From NCBI GenBank assembly GCA_951813255.1, contig OX638353.1:806001-870000 (forward strand): a DNA stretch of 64,000 nt, in the 5' to 3' direction. Each line of letters begins with the position of its first letter. Within the stretch, counting starts at the first letter, position 1. Origin of the DNA: an uncultured Dehalococcoidia bacterium. Its GTDB lineage: Bacteria; Chloroflexota; Dehalococcoidia; Lucifugimonadales; JAAXIE01. Below, piece by piece: positions 16,807-25,970 of this stretch. Made by a program: the position numbers and the translations under genes. The notes under the pieces were generated by a model. The model was not told the DNA's origin and made no database searches. It saw nothing but the letters and a program-made list of their open reading frames with translations.

Positions 16807-17775
16807 GTGCTTTCTCGTAGCGCGCAAGGTGTTTATTGGATAGGACGCTATTTGGAGCGGGCTGAGTCCTTGTGCCGTCTCCTACGGCTACAGACTGAAG
16901 CCTTGGTGGATCGCCCGCTAAGGGACATACATTTCGGCTGGACACGCATCTACAACGTGCTGAACCGCACACCTCCCGGGGGAAGTCTGGAATTGTCGGT
17001 TAGCGACGACTTCACCTTGGCTGACTCCTACACTCTCGCGGATGACCTCACATTCGAACGCACCAACCCCGATTCTGTCTGGAGTTGCTTCTCCATGGGG
17101 CGGGAAAATGCGCGTCAGATTCGACACTGCATCAGCGGTGAGCTTTGGACCAGTCTGAATCTCAGCTACCTGCGTATCCAGAAGCTCAGCATTCAGGATA
17201 TTTGGCGCGTTTCTCCTGAGGGCTTCTATGCCGACACTGCATCCGAAATGGACCGCTTCGCAGGCGTCGCTGCAGCTACAATGTACCGCGACGAGAGTTG
17301 GCGGTTCATGCAGCTTGGCAGGTTCGTCGAGTCGAGTCAGGTGGCTGCGTCTCTCCTCCTTGCCCAATTGCACTCCAGCGCGATATCTGACGAGCAGTCC
17401 GATGCCGACTGGTCGAGCCTCCTGCGTGTCTATCACGCAGTGGAAGCATACAACAACAGCTACAGCGTAGAAGTCGTTCCGGAGCACGTCCTGAATCTTC
17501 TGGCGACTGATGCCCTATTGCCTAACTCGTTGTGCCGGTCATTGGACCGGACGGTGTCGAACTTGGATTCCATCGGCTCCGGTCCCAACCCTCGCGCCAG
17601 CGGTGCTGCCAGACGCCTAGCGGGTCGCATGGCAGCCTTGGTCCACTACGACTGGCCCGATACCGAGGACCGCGAAACATTGCTGCAACGCGTACGGGAC
17701 GACAGTCGGGAACTGCACTCTCTCGTAACTCAGGCCTACTTCGACTACCCGATAGAAGAATCCTCGGGACGCTAG
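16807..17775 (+). CDS. Alpha-E domain protein (DUF403)
   Basis: The 322-residue, mostly helical product has the family start MLSRSAQGVYWIGRYLERAE and the middle motifs FSMGRENARQIRHCIS and LQLGRFVESSQ-like MQLGRFVESSQVAASLL. Alpha-E proteins have no proven catalytic role. They occur next to, or fused with, circularly permuted ATP-grasp proteins and transglutaminases, as here. The start is GTG, 23 bases after the ATP-grasp gene. The next gene begins four bases after its stop. Confidence 0.92.
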   Translation: MLSRSAQGVYWIGRYLERAESLCRLLRLQTEALVDRPLRDIHFGWTRIYNVLNRTPPGGSLELSVSDDFTLADSYTLADDLTFERTNPDSVWSCFSMGRENARQIRHCISGELWTSLNLSYLRIQKLSIQDIWRVSPEGFYADTASEMDRFAGVAAATMYRDESWRFMQLGRFVESSQVAASLLLAQLHSSAISDEQSDADWSSLLRVYHAVEAYNNSYSVEVVPEHVLNLLATDALLPNSLCRSLDRTVSNLDSIGSGPNPRASGAARRLAGRMAALVHYDWPDTEDRETLLQRVRDDSRELHSLVTQAYFDYPIEESSGR

Positions 17776-17779
17776 TCCC

Positions 17780-18667
17780 ATGGTCGATCCACTGGTCTAC
17801 CGTGTAGAGCACGTTTCACGTTATCGATACCTGTCCCCTATCCGAAGCTGTGCTTTAACCCTGTGTCTCAAACCGCTTCAAGACGATTCCCAGCAGTTAA
17901 TGGCTTTCCAGCTGACGACATTTCCCGTGTCGTTGCCCACTGCAGAAACGGATTCCTTCGGCAATACCAAACACCTTCTCAACATCCATCAGAGTACGGA
18001 CTTGGTCGAAGTCATCTCTCGCTCCACTATCTCCCTGGTCAGTCCTCCACGCATAGCCGATTCTCTCGCTTCCGGGAGTTGGGATGCGATTCGCTCGTTG
18101 GAACGGTCATTTGGGCACTGGGAATTCTTGAATGCCAGTGCCTTCGCTCGGCCCTCTGATGCTTTATGCGCCTTCGTGGATGAAGTCGGTATACGTCCCC
18201 AGGATGATCCGTTCCAATCGCTCTTGGGGTTGTCGGAAACTCTCCACGAGTCGTTTCAATACGTTCCTGGGAGTACCACTGTAATATCCCCCATTGAGCA
18301 CATACTGGAGTGGCGACAAGGCGTTTGCCAGGACTACGCCCATGTAATGATCGCCATCGTTCGGGACTGGGGCATCCCTGCACGGTACGTCTCCGGATAC
18401 CTGTACGTGAAGGGGCACGATCACGATTCGGCGCCTGGGGTTGCTTCGCACGCCTGGGTGGAATGTCTCCTGCCTAGCTGGGGCTGGGTGGGCTTCGACC
18501 CGACCAATCAGTGCGTTGCCGGGCAGGGACACATCCGAGTAGGGATTGGACGCGACTATCAGGACGTTGCCCCTATCCGGGGCATCTTCATGGGCGGTAG
18601 TGGTTCCGACCTTACCGTGGAGGTACGGGTACGGACGGCCTCGGAGCCAACGCGCGAAACACACTGA
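17780..18667 (+). CDS. Transglutaminase-like cysteine protease family protein
   Basis: The 295-residue protein has an N-terminal beta-domain (YRVEHVSRYRYLSPI, as in bacterial transglutaminase N domains) and a C-terminal papain-like core with Cys in WRQGVCQDYAHVMIAI, His in VASHAWVECLL and Asp in GWVGFDPTNQC. The triad is complete. In this genomic context such enzymes are thought to cut or transfer peptides made by the ATP-grasp partner. It is the last gene of the nine-gene run from 9610. A hairpin lies about 25 bases downstream. Confidence 0.92.
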   Translation: MVDPLVYRVEHVSRYRYLSPIRSCALTLCLKPLQDDSQQLMAFQLTTFPVSLPTAETDSFGNTKHLLNIHQSTDLVEVISRSTISLVSPPRIADSLASGSWDAIRSLERSFGHWEFLNASAFARPSDALCAFVDEVGIRPQDDPFQSLLGLSETLHESFQYVPGSTTVISPIEHILEWRQGVCQDYAHVMIAIVRDWGIPARYVSGYLYVKGHDHDSAPGVASHAWVECLLPSWGWVGFDPTNQCVAGQGHIRVGIGRDYQDVAPIRGIFMGGSGSDLTVEVRVRTASEPTRETH

Positions 18668-18691
18668 GCTAGACCGGCGTCATGTCATCAC

Positions 18692-18723
18692 AACGTAACT
18701 CCGCGTCGCGGGGTTCTTACGTT
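18692..18723 (+). terminator. Hairpin after the transglutaminase gene
   Basis: Arms AACGTAA (18692-18698) and TTACGTT (18717-18723) enclose inner CCGCG/CGCGG pairs. No T-run follows, so it is a terminator-like or protein-binding inverted repeat rather than a textbook intrinsic terminator. Confidence 0.4.
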
Positions 18724-18822
18724 GGCTTCGCTGAGAGGCAATCACTTTTGAGCGAATAGTCTCCAGTACAGAAGTCGCATTCCGAAGCACCGGAAATAGA
18801 GTCATCATGCTTGTTGGGCTGA

Positions 18823-18828
18823 TATAAT
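18823..18828 (+). promoter_or_regulatory. Putative -10 box TATAAT
   Basis: A perfect TATAAT stands 33 bases upstream of the small-protein ATG at 18861. The matching -35 region is poor (AGTCAT at 17 bases spacing), so this may be a weak or activated promoter. Confidence 0.4.
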
Positions 18829-18860
18829 CCCCTGTACATTAGCCGAAAGAGAGCGTGGCA

Positions 18861-19151
18861 ATGCCGGAGTTCGAGTCGGTTCCCCGCAATGAAGCAATAA
18901 ACAGGACGACCACGGGTAAGCGGTCACAGGTCATCCTGGAATATCGTGAATACATTGACCGTTTGACCAATGACCAAGCTGGCAAGATTACGCCGTCCAT
19001 AGGCGAAACCAAGGCCACGGTGCGGCGTCGTTTGGGCACTGCCGTCAAACAGTCTGGCAAGAACATAACGATTAAAGTCGTGGGTGACGACATATACTTC
19101 TGGGAAGAACGAAGGCGCGGTGGAAGGCCCCGCAAAAACCCCGCAGCTTAA
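18861..19151 (+). CDS. Small basic protein with a C-terminal AT-hook-like motif
   Basis: The 96-residue product is basic and ends with RRRGGRPRKNP, which matches the GRP core of an AT-hook that binds the DNA minor groove. The middle (ETKATVRRRLGTAVKQSGKNITIKVVGDDIYFWEE) looks like a small alpha/beta unit. I do not recognise the family; a DNA-binding role is inferred only from the C-terminal motif and charge. It has its own TATAAT box, and AAAGAGAG lies seven bases before the ATG. The reading frame also allows GTG at 18855. Confidence 0.65.
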   Translation: MPEFESVPRNEAINRTTTGKRSQVILEYREYIDRLTNDQAGKITPSIGETKATVRRRLGTAVKQSGKNITIKVVGDDIYFWEERRRGGRPRKNPAA

Positions 19152-19309
19152 ATCCCGATACCTGGACCAATCCCCTTTGTGGTTACCTCATTCATAAACA
19201 GTCGGCGCAGCACCACTTGTTGACCGGCTGCTTCCGTCTACCTATACTGCGGCCAGTGTTCATGTCTTCGGCACTTTGTGGCCACAACCATATAACTGAG
19301 GGGGTAGCC

Positions 19310-20302
19310 ATGACTGAAAGCAATCACAAGCCGTTCATCTTTGTAGGCACCGAGTCTGACGGACTCCTTCGGAGCGCACCCGGCGAGGCAACCTATCAGC
19401 AGTTGACGAACGGTCTCCCTGAAGAGCCGCAAGTCCGCGCTTTGGTGGCCCACCCCAACGATGGCAGTCGGGTGTACGCCGGAACGCAGAATGGTGTGTA
19501 TCGCAGTGACGACCATGGCGAGCGTTGGGAGCGTATGGACTTCCCACAGCAACGAGTGGTCTGGTCGATCCTGTTCGATCCTACCGACCCCAGCGTCATG
19601 TATGCCGGCACCATCTACAACGAGGTGTATCGCAGCGACAACGGAGGCGACACCTGGCAGCACATATCCACCATTAACAGCCCCGACATCTGCGATATCG
19701 GCTTCGCGCCGCGTATCCTGGGCCTCTCTACTACTGCAGACAAGCCCTCTGAAATCTACGCCGCAATGGAGATCGGAGGGGCTGCCCATAGCCTCGACGG
19801 CGGGGCCTCATGGACCATTACTAATCGGGACCTTGCGCCTATGGAAGACCGCCTCGATCTCCACGGTGTGGCCTCCTCCTCCGGGCGTGTGTTCATCTCC
19901 AACCGTGAAGGTGTTTGGCGCAGCACCGACCGTGGCGACCATTGGGAGAACCTGACACTCGAACGCTTCTCTCCCATCTTCTACTCCCGCGGGGTGCAGA
20001 TAGACCCCAACCAGGGACAGACAGTTTACGCCTGTGTCGGTAGCGACTTCCGTGGTGACCAAGGCGGCATCCTGCGCAGCGCCGACTTGGGCGACACTTG
20101 GGAGCGGTTCGACCATGGGCACTCCGTCGACAGCACCACCTTCGGCCTGTCGGTCAACACCCAGGATTCCAAGCAAGTCTACTTCTGCACCCGCCGCGGC
20201 CAAGTGTTCGGCACCGATGACGGTGGAGCCACATGGCACGATCATCCCCTGCCGGGGGACGTCATCGACTCCATCTCGGTACTGGCTGCGTCGGCCAGCT
20301 AA
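19310..20302 (+). CDS. Beta-propeller protein with BNR/sortilin-like repeats
   Basis: The 330-residue protein consists of repeated blades with the pattern G-x-YRSDDHGERWERM, VYRSDNGGDTWQHI, AHSLDGGASWTI, WRSTDRGDHWENL, LRSADLGDTWERF and FGTDDGGATWHDH: the S-x-D-x-G-x-x-W BNR box, about six copies. Such folds occur in sialidases, Ycf48 and sortilin-type proteins, but the Asp-box alone does not show an enzyme. There is no signal peptide, so it is probably cytoplasmic. I chose ATG 19310, after a G-rich ribosome site, rather than an upstream in-frame start. Confidence 0.82.
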   Translation: MTESNHKPFIFVGTESDGLLRSAPGEATYQQLTNGLPEEPQVRALVAHPNDGSRVYAGTQNGVYRSDDHGERWERMDFPQQRVVWSILFDPTDPSVMYAGTIYNEVYRSDNGGDTWQHISTINSPDICDIGFAPRILGLSTTADKPSEIYAAMEIGGAAHSLDGGASWTITNRDLAPMEDRLDLHGVASSSGRVFISNREGVWRSTDRGDHWENLTLERFSPIFYSRGVQIDPNQGQTVYACVGSDFRGDQGGILRSADLGDTWERFDHGHSVDSTTFGLSVNTQDSKQVYFCTRRGQVFGTDDGGATWHDHPLPGDVIDSISVLAASAS

Positions 20303-20392
20303 TCCTGTCGAATACAGGCGTCACGTCCAGGCGAGGAGTGCCGGTAAGAGGGACAACCATAGGCGGGAGGCTCCCGCTCTCGGAGGTGACTG

Positions 20393-21370
20393 GTGCTGAG
20401 AACTCGAATCTGTGACCTGTTGGGGGTGGAACACCCCGTATTGCTGGGTGGCATGTCTACCCATACCACCCCTGAAATGGTCGCTGGCGTCTCCAATGCT
20501 GGCGGTCTGGGCATTCTGGGTTGCGCTGCCATGTCACCCGAATCCATGGCACGTAACGCAGCAGAAATACGCGCCATGAGCGACCGGCCTTTCGGCATGA
20601 ACCTGTTGCTGTTCATGGCCAACGATGAGGCTGTGTCCGGCGTGTTGGCGGCTTCTCCCGACGTACTCTCCACCGCTTGGGCCTTTCCCCAAGCAGACCT
20701 CAAGGCCATCTTCGGGCGTGCCCATGAAGTTGGAATAAAGGTCTGCCACATGGCCTCCACCGTGCCTGAGGCGCAACGTGCCGTGGAATCTGGTGCCGAC
20801 ATGGTGGTGGCCCAAGGTACCGAGGGGGGAGGCCATGTAGGCGTTATGGGTACCATGCCGCTGGTGCGCATGGTCGTAAAAGCCGTAGACCCCGTGCCAG
20901 TGGTAGCCGCTGGTGGTGTGGGAGACGGCGCGGGTCTGGCCGCCGCATTGGCCTTGGGCGCCGAAGGAGTGCTACTGGGTACCCGCTTCCTCGCCTCTCC
21001 CGAATCTCCCCTCTCTGCCGACAAGAAGCAGGCAATCCTGGACAGCGACGGCCACGACACGGCCCTAACGGAGATTCCCGACCTCATCAGTGGCCGAGTC
21101 TGGCCTGGGGCCTATGCCCGCACCAAGCGCAACCGTCTTATCGAGGACTGGTGGGGACGTGAAGGCGAACTCCGCTACCGGCGCACTGAAGTAGCAGCCC
21201 TGGTCGCCGAGGCCCATCAAACGGGCGACCCCGATAATTCAGTACTGTACACTGGCCAGACTGCAGGACTCATCAACGACGTGAGGCCGGTGGGAGACAT
21301 AGTCCGCGACATCGTGGCAGACGCGGAAGACATCTTGAAGAATCGTATCCCAAGCATGCTAAACCCCTAA
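20393..21370 (+). CDS. Nitronate monooxygenase-like FMN oxidoreductase
   Basis: The 325-residue TIM-barrel protein begins TRICDLLGVEHPVLLGGM and has VSNAGGLGILG, GADMVVAQGTEGGGHVG, VPVVAAGGVGDGAGLAAALALGAEGVLLGTRFLA, all typical of the nitronate monooxygenase/2-nitropropane dioxygenase family that binds FMN. The catalytic His is in GGGHVG. Its real substrate may be a nitroalkane or nitronate, or it may act as an enoyl reductase-type relative. It starts with GTG after GGAGGTGACTG. A flavin-dependent luciferase-like gene follows 30 bases later, suggesting a two-gene operon. Confidence 0.88.
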   Translation: MLRTRICDLLGVEHPVLLGGMSTHTTPEMVAGVSNAGGLGILGCAAMSPESMARNAAEIRAMSDRPFGMNLLLFMANDEAVSGVLAASPDVLSTAWAFPQADLKAIFGRAHEVGIKVCHMASTVPEAQRAVESGADMVVAQGTEGGGHVGVMGTMPLVRMVVKAVDPVPVVAAGGVGDGAGLAAALALGAEGVLLGTRFLASPESPLSADKKQAILDSDGHDTALTEIPDLISGRVWPGAYARTKRNRLIEDWWGREGELRYRRTEVAALVAEAHQTGDPDNSVLYTGQTAGLINDVRPVGDIVRDIVADAEDILKNRIPSMLNP

Positions 21371-21400
21371 AGTACCCCTATCCTCAGCTTGTGGAACGTC

Positions 21401-22474
21401 ATGAAGTTTGGCATCTTGCTGACCCCAGGTTCCGATTCCCCAAGCTTGGTAAGACAGGCTGAAGAGCAGGGCTACGACACCGCCTTCTTCGTCGACTCCC
21501 CCGCTCTGTTCGGTGACCCATGGGTTTCTATGGGAGCGACGGCAGCCAACACCGGGCGCATCACCTTGGCCATCGGTGTCACCAACCCACTCACGCGGTC
21601 TGCTCCGGTCACCGCGTCATCGCTAGCAGGCCTCAACGCTCTCGCGCCCGGTCGTGTGGCCCTCGGCATCGGGGTGGGCTTCACCGCCACCCTGGCTATG
21701 GGCATGCGCCGTGCCAGCATAGCCGAGTTGGAGACCTATATCGGGCAGGTCCGCCAGCTACTGGCGGGTAATGAAGCGGAGGTGGACCTGCTGGGCCAGC
21801 CCACCATAGTGCAGTTCCTGCGTCAGCAACAGCCTTGGATTAACCTTCAGGACCCCATACCTTTCTACGTCGCCGCAGCCAACCCCAACAGTCTTGAAAT
21901 GGCAGGAAGAATCGCCGACGCAGTAATCCTGGGAGGCCTCACACAGCCCGATGTCATCGACACCTGCCGCGAGTTGTTGGACGTGGGGGCAAGGAAGGTC
22001 GGGCGTCGTTCTGATGATATAGAGATTACAGTTACTCCCTCTGTGTTGGTAACCGATCACGAGTGGAGCTTCGAGGAACTCCAGACCGAGTTGGGCCCCA
22101 AAAGCATGGCCCCCGCCATGAACTTCAGCCGCATCGCCAGCATGTCCAGTTCCGTCCCCGAATCCACGAAGCGGGACTGGCATGACATACGCCATGCCTA
22201 CCGCGGCGAGACCAGCGGCGCCACTGACCCGCGACGCAAGCACATCACCACCTATCGCAACTACGTGCTGAGCTTGGAGGACTGGCAGCGACCCTACGTC
22301 ACTGAGAGCGTGCTCAACGGCACCAGCATTGCCGGCACACCCGAGCAGTGCCTAGCCAAAATCGCGATGCTGGAGCGACACGGCGTGGGACACATCCTGA
22401 TGTCTCCCCATCCCGCACGCGTAGGCGAGACGATCCAAGCCTACGGGCAGGAGATCTTTCCACACCTCAAGTAA
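21401..22474 (+). CDS. LLM-class flavin/F420-dependent oxidoreductase
   Basis: The 357-residue luciferase-like TIM barrel starts MKFGILLTPGSDSP and has TGRITLAIGVTNPLTRSA, GRVALGIGVGF and IPFYVAAANPNSLEMAGRIAD, the usual flavin- or F420-binding pattern. It resembles methylenetetrahydromethanopterin-reductase-like oxidoreductases. The C-terminal SIAGTPEQCLAKIAMLERHGVGHI is also typical. Substrate unknown. I chose ATG 21401; a TTG at 21389 is possible. It follows the nitronate-monooxygenase-like gene and converges with a broken acyl-CoA synthetase gene. Confidence 0.86.
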   Translation: MKFGILLTPGSDSPSLVRQAEEQGYDTAFFVDSPALFGDPWVSMGATAANTGRITLAIGVTNPLTRSAPVTASSLAGLNALAPGRVALGIGVGFTATLAMGMRRASIAELETYIGQVRQLLAGNEAEVDLLGQPTIVQFLRQQQPWINLQDPIPFYVAAANPNSLEMAGRIADAVILGGLTQPDVIDTCRELLDVGARKVGRRSDDIEITVTPSVLVTDHEWSFEELQTELGPKSMAPAMNFSRIASMSSSVPESTKRDWHDIRHAYRGETSGATDPRRKHITTYRNYVLSLEDWQRPYVTESVLNGTSIAGTPEQCLAKIAMLERHGVGHILMSPHPARVGETIQAYGQEIFPHLK

Positions 22475-22491
22475 GCAGCCCGAGACTGGGC

Positions 22492-24100
22492 CTAGTGCAC
22501 CCGCTTCTCATAACCTTGCCACTCTCGGTCCCGCAAGACATACTTCTGTATCTTCCCCGTCGCCGTCTTGGGCAAGTCGCCGAACACCACGGACTTGGGG
22601 CACTTGAAGCGCGCCATGCGCCCACGACAGAACTCAATAATCTCCCCTTCATCCGCATTCTCCCCAGGAGTCAGCGTGACGAAAGCCTTGACCGACTCTC
22701 CCCAGTAGGAGTGAGGAGTCGCCACAACAGCCGCCTCCAAGACCGCTGGATGCTCCATCAGTATTTTTTCAACCTGCTGGCTCGAGATGTTCTCGCCCCC
22801 GGAGATAATCACGTCCTTCGCCCTGTCCATCACCTCGATGTACCCGTCCGGGTGCCAAACCGCCATATCGCCCGAGTGAAACCATCCGTGCCGAAACGCC
22901 TCCGCCGTAGCCTCCGGGTCCTTGTAATACCCAGCCATTACATTGTTCCCACGCATCATCACCTCGCCCACGGTCTCGCCGTCGCGGGGCACCTCGTTGC
23001 ACTCGTCATCGGCCACAATGAGATTGGTGTTGGCAATGATGTACGGCACCCCCTGCCGTGCCTTGACCATCGCCAAATCCTCGATGGAGAGGTCCTCCCA
23101 GTGTAGCTGCGGGGCGCAAATCGTATGTGGGCCATATGTCTCCGTAAGCCCGTATACGTGGTGGATCTTCGCCCCCATACCCTCAATGGTGCGTATCACC
23201 GGAGGGGCCGGTGGCGCGCCCGCAGTCACGATGGACAAGCCATCCAACCGCTGTCCCTCGGCAGCCGGCGAAGAATACATGGCGATCAGCACCGTAGGAG
23301 CCCCACCCATGTGCGTCACCCCTCGCTCTCTTGCCAACCGAAAAATCTCTTCCGGGTCAACCCGGCGCAAACATATATGCGTTCCACCCATCGCAGTCAC
23401 GCCCCAGGTAAAGCCCCAACCGTTGCAATGGAACATGGGAACCGTCCAGAGGTAGACGCTCTCAGGGCTCACATCCATCTCCAAAGCCTCCCCCAAGGGC
23501 ATTGAGATATGCGCCCCGTCCCGTGTATTGCACCCCCTTGGGCAATCCCGTAGTCCCCGACGTGTAGTTGATGGTAATCGTCTCCGTCTCCGAGTCAGGA
23601 GCCACATAGTGGTTCCCTTCCGGCGCCGTGGCCAGGAACTCCTCGTATTCTATGCTCAAGATGTCTTCCGCCCTCGGCATCGCGTCAACGATCTGCACAA
23701 AAGTACCCACATCAGGTATCTCTTCCAAAATAGGCCGCACCGTCGGAGCAAGCTCGGAGTCGAATACCAGCGCCTTGGCCCCGGAGTGGTTCAGGATATA
23801 AGCCACCTCGTCAGGAGACAGACGCGTGTTGATCGTCACCAGCACAGCCCCCATCCGCATCGGCCCAAAGTGTGCTTCCAGCATGGCAGGTACATTGGGA
23901 GAAAGCATTGCCACCCGGTCACCCTTCTGGACCCCAGCCGCCTTGAGGGCCCCCGCCAACCGGTTTACACGTTCATGGAACTGTCGATAGGTATAACGCT
24001 GGTCGTTGTAGCAAACGGCCACCTTGTCAGGATAAACAAGCGCGCTTCGTTCCAAGAAATCGTGAGGACTGAGGCACTGCTGTAGTGGGGTGCTTGTCAT
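22492..24100 (-). pseudogene. Long-chain acyl-CoA synthetase (AMP-forming), frameshifted
   Basis: Two adjacent minus-strand frames together make one full adenylate-forming enzyme. The first (24100 down to 23462) carries the start and the ATP motif YTSGTTGLPKGVQYT, then GAYLNALG. The second continues with GEALEMDVSPESVYLWTVPMFHCNGW, VYGLTETYGP, GWFHSGDMAVWHPDGYIEVMDRAKDVIISGGENIS and the lysine of PKTATGKIQKYVLR. The frames join at a run of five C (plus strand 23490-23494); four would restore a frame of about 535 codons. It is either a recent pseudogene or a homopolymer sequencing error. All known motifs survive, which favours a recent or artefactual shift. Family: fatty acyl or aryl-acid activation. 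Confidence 0.85.
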
Positions 24101-24205
24101 AACTTTACTCCCAGCTTGTGCTCTGGATTGCAGCGAGTGTATTGAGCCACCAATACTATCGCAAGCCGCATTGTGTTCCCAAGTTAAACGGGTCTTACTG
24201 TGCCT

Positions 24206-24211
24206 TATACT
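24206..24211 (+). promoter_or_regulatory. Putative -10 box upstream of the TlpA-like gene
   Basis: TATACT lies about 40 bases before the ATG at 24252, with TTAAAC 16 bases further upstream as a poor -35. The gap between this gene and the divergent acyl-CoA synthetase is about 150 bases. Confidence 0.3.
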
Positions 24212-24251
24212 AGATATATGGAGGGGCTCAGGGTGAAATCTCAGGGATTAC

Positions 24252-24914
24252 ATGGTGTCAAACATGGGCGTAAAGAAACGACTACAAATGCTTATCCGAG
24301 CGGAGGCCTTGCAAACATTGATTAGACAGCGCGTCTTGATCGCAAAAAGCTTGGTGGCCTTGGTAGCCATCCTCGCAGTAGTCCTGATGCTCGCGTGTAA
24401 TGGAGAAGCTACCACCCAGACTGACGGGACGACCGATGTAGCCGCTGACACAGCCGCATCAACAGGCTTGGAAACCGACTTTTCCTTTACTCTCTACCAA
24501 GGCGAAGACGTGTTGGGCGGCAGCATAGTCCAAGTCTCAGACCTTCTGGAAAGGCCCACCGTCGTCAACTTCTGGGCCGGTCTGTGCCCGCCCTGCCGTG
24601 AAGAAATGCCCCATTTCCAGGAGTTCTACGACGAGTTCGAGGAGCGCATCAACTTCGTGGGCGTCGACGTTGGCCAGTTCACCAACCTCGGCAGCCAAGA
24701 AGATGCCAAAGAACTGCTGGCTGACCTCAACGTGACTTACCCCGCAGGCTTCACCGAGGACGGTCCAGCTGTCAGGGAATACGTCACCGGCATGCCCACC
24801 ACTGTCTTCATCACAACCGCTGGCGAAGTCTTCAGAAGCTGGACCGGCTACCTGAGCAAGGACAAGCTCACCGAGATCACCGAGGAGATGATCGCGGCGG
24901 AGACTGCCGCCTAG
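24252..24914 (+). CDS. Thioredoxin-like lipoprotein (TlpA/ResA family)
   Basis: The 220-residue product has an N-terminal hydrophobic segment ending in a lipobox (VLMLAC), a Thr/Ala-rich linker and a thioredoxin domain with VVNFWAGLCPPCREEMPHFQ, i.e. the CPPC redox site, and the cis-proline in TGMPTTVFI. It is probably a membrane-tethered extracytoplasmic thiol-disulfide reductant, for example for cytochrome c maturation or protein repair; none of those partners is in the window. A shorter start at the second Met (24264) is possible. Its stop shares CTAG with the stop of the convergent next gene. Confidence 0.87.
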   Translation: MVSNMGVKKRLQMLIRAEALQTLIRQRVLIAKSLVALVAILAVVLMLACNGEATTQTDGTTDVAADTAASTGLETDFSFTLYQGEDVLGGSIVQVSDLLERPTVVNFWAGLCPPCREEMPHFQEFYDEFEERINFVGVDVGQFTNLGSQEDAKELLADLNVTYPAGFTEDGPAVREYVTGMPTTVFITTAGEVFRSWTGYLSKDKLTEITEEMIAAETAA

Positions 24915-25933
24915 CCCGCCAACGCCGCCAGCTTGTCGGCCAGCCCCTCGATGCGCTCGCGCTCCGGCACACATTCTAGCCAGCGTTGCGGGATTGCCGA
25001 CGCGCCGTAACGCGCTCCCAGCACCGCTCCGGCCACCGCGCCATTAGTATCGGTGTCCCCCCCAGCCTCAATGATGCCCCGCAAGGCCATCTCGAAGCCG
25101 AGTTGCGTGACCGAGGCCCACAGGCCACATTGCAGCGCGATAAGGGTGTGGCCAATTAATTTCTGGTCTTGGCGCAACCATGATGCGTCGGAGACTACTG
25201 CAGTCCCATTGGAGATGGCAGTCAGGACTTCAGTGGGAATTCCGTCGCGCGATGCGATGGCCAGCATGTCGGGTGCGCCGTCGGCCGACGCAGCTGCCAT
25301 GAGAGCCGGCAGGTCCGTCTCCATACCTTGCAACAGCTTGGCGATAAGTACGTTCACTAGGATGCAAGACCACTGGCAGGTTTCTGCGTAGTGGGTCACG
25401 ACGCAGGTGGCGGCGCTGTCGCTTACCAGCAGGTCCGGTCGGCGAAATCGGGCCACGGCGACGGGGGCGCAGCGCATGACTCCGCCGTTCGGTGCTATGG
25501 GGTTCCGTTCCCAGAGGATGCGAGCGGCTTCCGGAGGGGCATGCCCTGCTTCCAACTCATCTATAACGGCGTCAGTCGTGTACCCTATGCCGCGGCCGCT
25601 CTCACGCCTCCACCGGATCAATCGCTCGGCAAACTGGTCGACATAGTCGCCACCCGCGACCAGCGCCTCGCCCAGCTCCACAGCTTGTGCGAGGTCGTCG
25701 TCCATGGGTCGGTGCGCTTCTGAAAAGTCAATGTTGCGAACCCCGTCGGGATAAGCCTGATCGATGGATTGGTGCCATTTGCTTTCCATGGGCAGCCCCA
25801 ACAGATTGCCAACTGCTAGCCCCAGCATGGTCCCGCGGGCACGGTCGGATAGCTGGTCCGATGGCGTTGCTACACCCCCAGCCAGTGAAGCCAGGCTGGG
25901 GGTGTGTCGCACGATGTTTGGATCGCTTGTCAT
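24911..25933 (-). CDS. ADP-ribosylglycohydrolase family protein
   Basis: The 340-residue all-helical protein matches the DraG/ARH family: RARGTMLGLAVGNLLGLPME near residue 32, an acidic DDDLAQAVELGEALVAGGDY segment, PNGGVMRCAPVAV and EAGGDTDTNGAVAGAVLGARYGAS, where the two Mg2+/Mn2+-binding Asp motifs sit. These enzymes remove ADP-ribose from proteins or nucleic acids, or cleave related glycosides. No ADP-ribosyltransferase is visible nearby. It converges with the TlpA-like gene. Confidence 0.88.
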   Translation of the reverse strand: MTSDPNIVRHTPSLASLAGGVATPSDQLSDRARGTMLGLAVGNLLGLPMESKWHQSIDQAYPDGVRNIDFSEAHRPMDDDLAQAVELGEALVAGGDYVDQFAERLIRWRRESGRGIGYTTDAVIDELEAGHAPPEAARILWERNPIAPNGGVMRCAPVAVARFRRPDLLVSDSAATCVVTHYAETCQWSCILVNVLIAKLLQGMETDLPALMAAASADGAPDMLAIASRDGIPTEVLTAISNGTAVVSDASWLRQDQKLIGHTLIALQCGLWASVTQLGFEMALRGIIEAGGDTDTNGAVAGAVLGARYGASAIPQRWLECVPERERIEGLADKLAALAG

Positions 25934-25970
25934 TAGTCCAGAGCCGCCAATGCGGTGACCTTTGTTACCG

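Noticed and set aside
23462..24100. Programmed ribosomal frameshift in the acyl-CoA synthetase
   Set aside because: A G5 run on the coding strand without a known slippery heptamer and pseudoknot is better explained by an indel.
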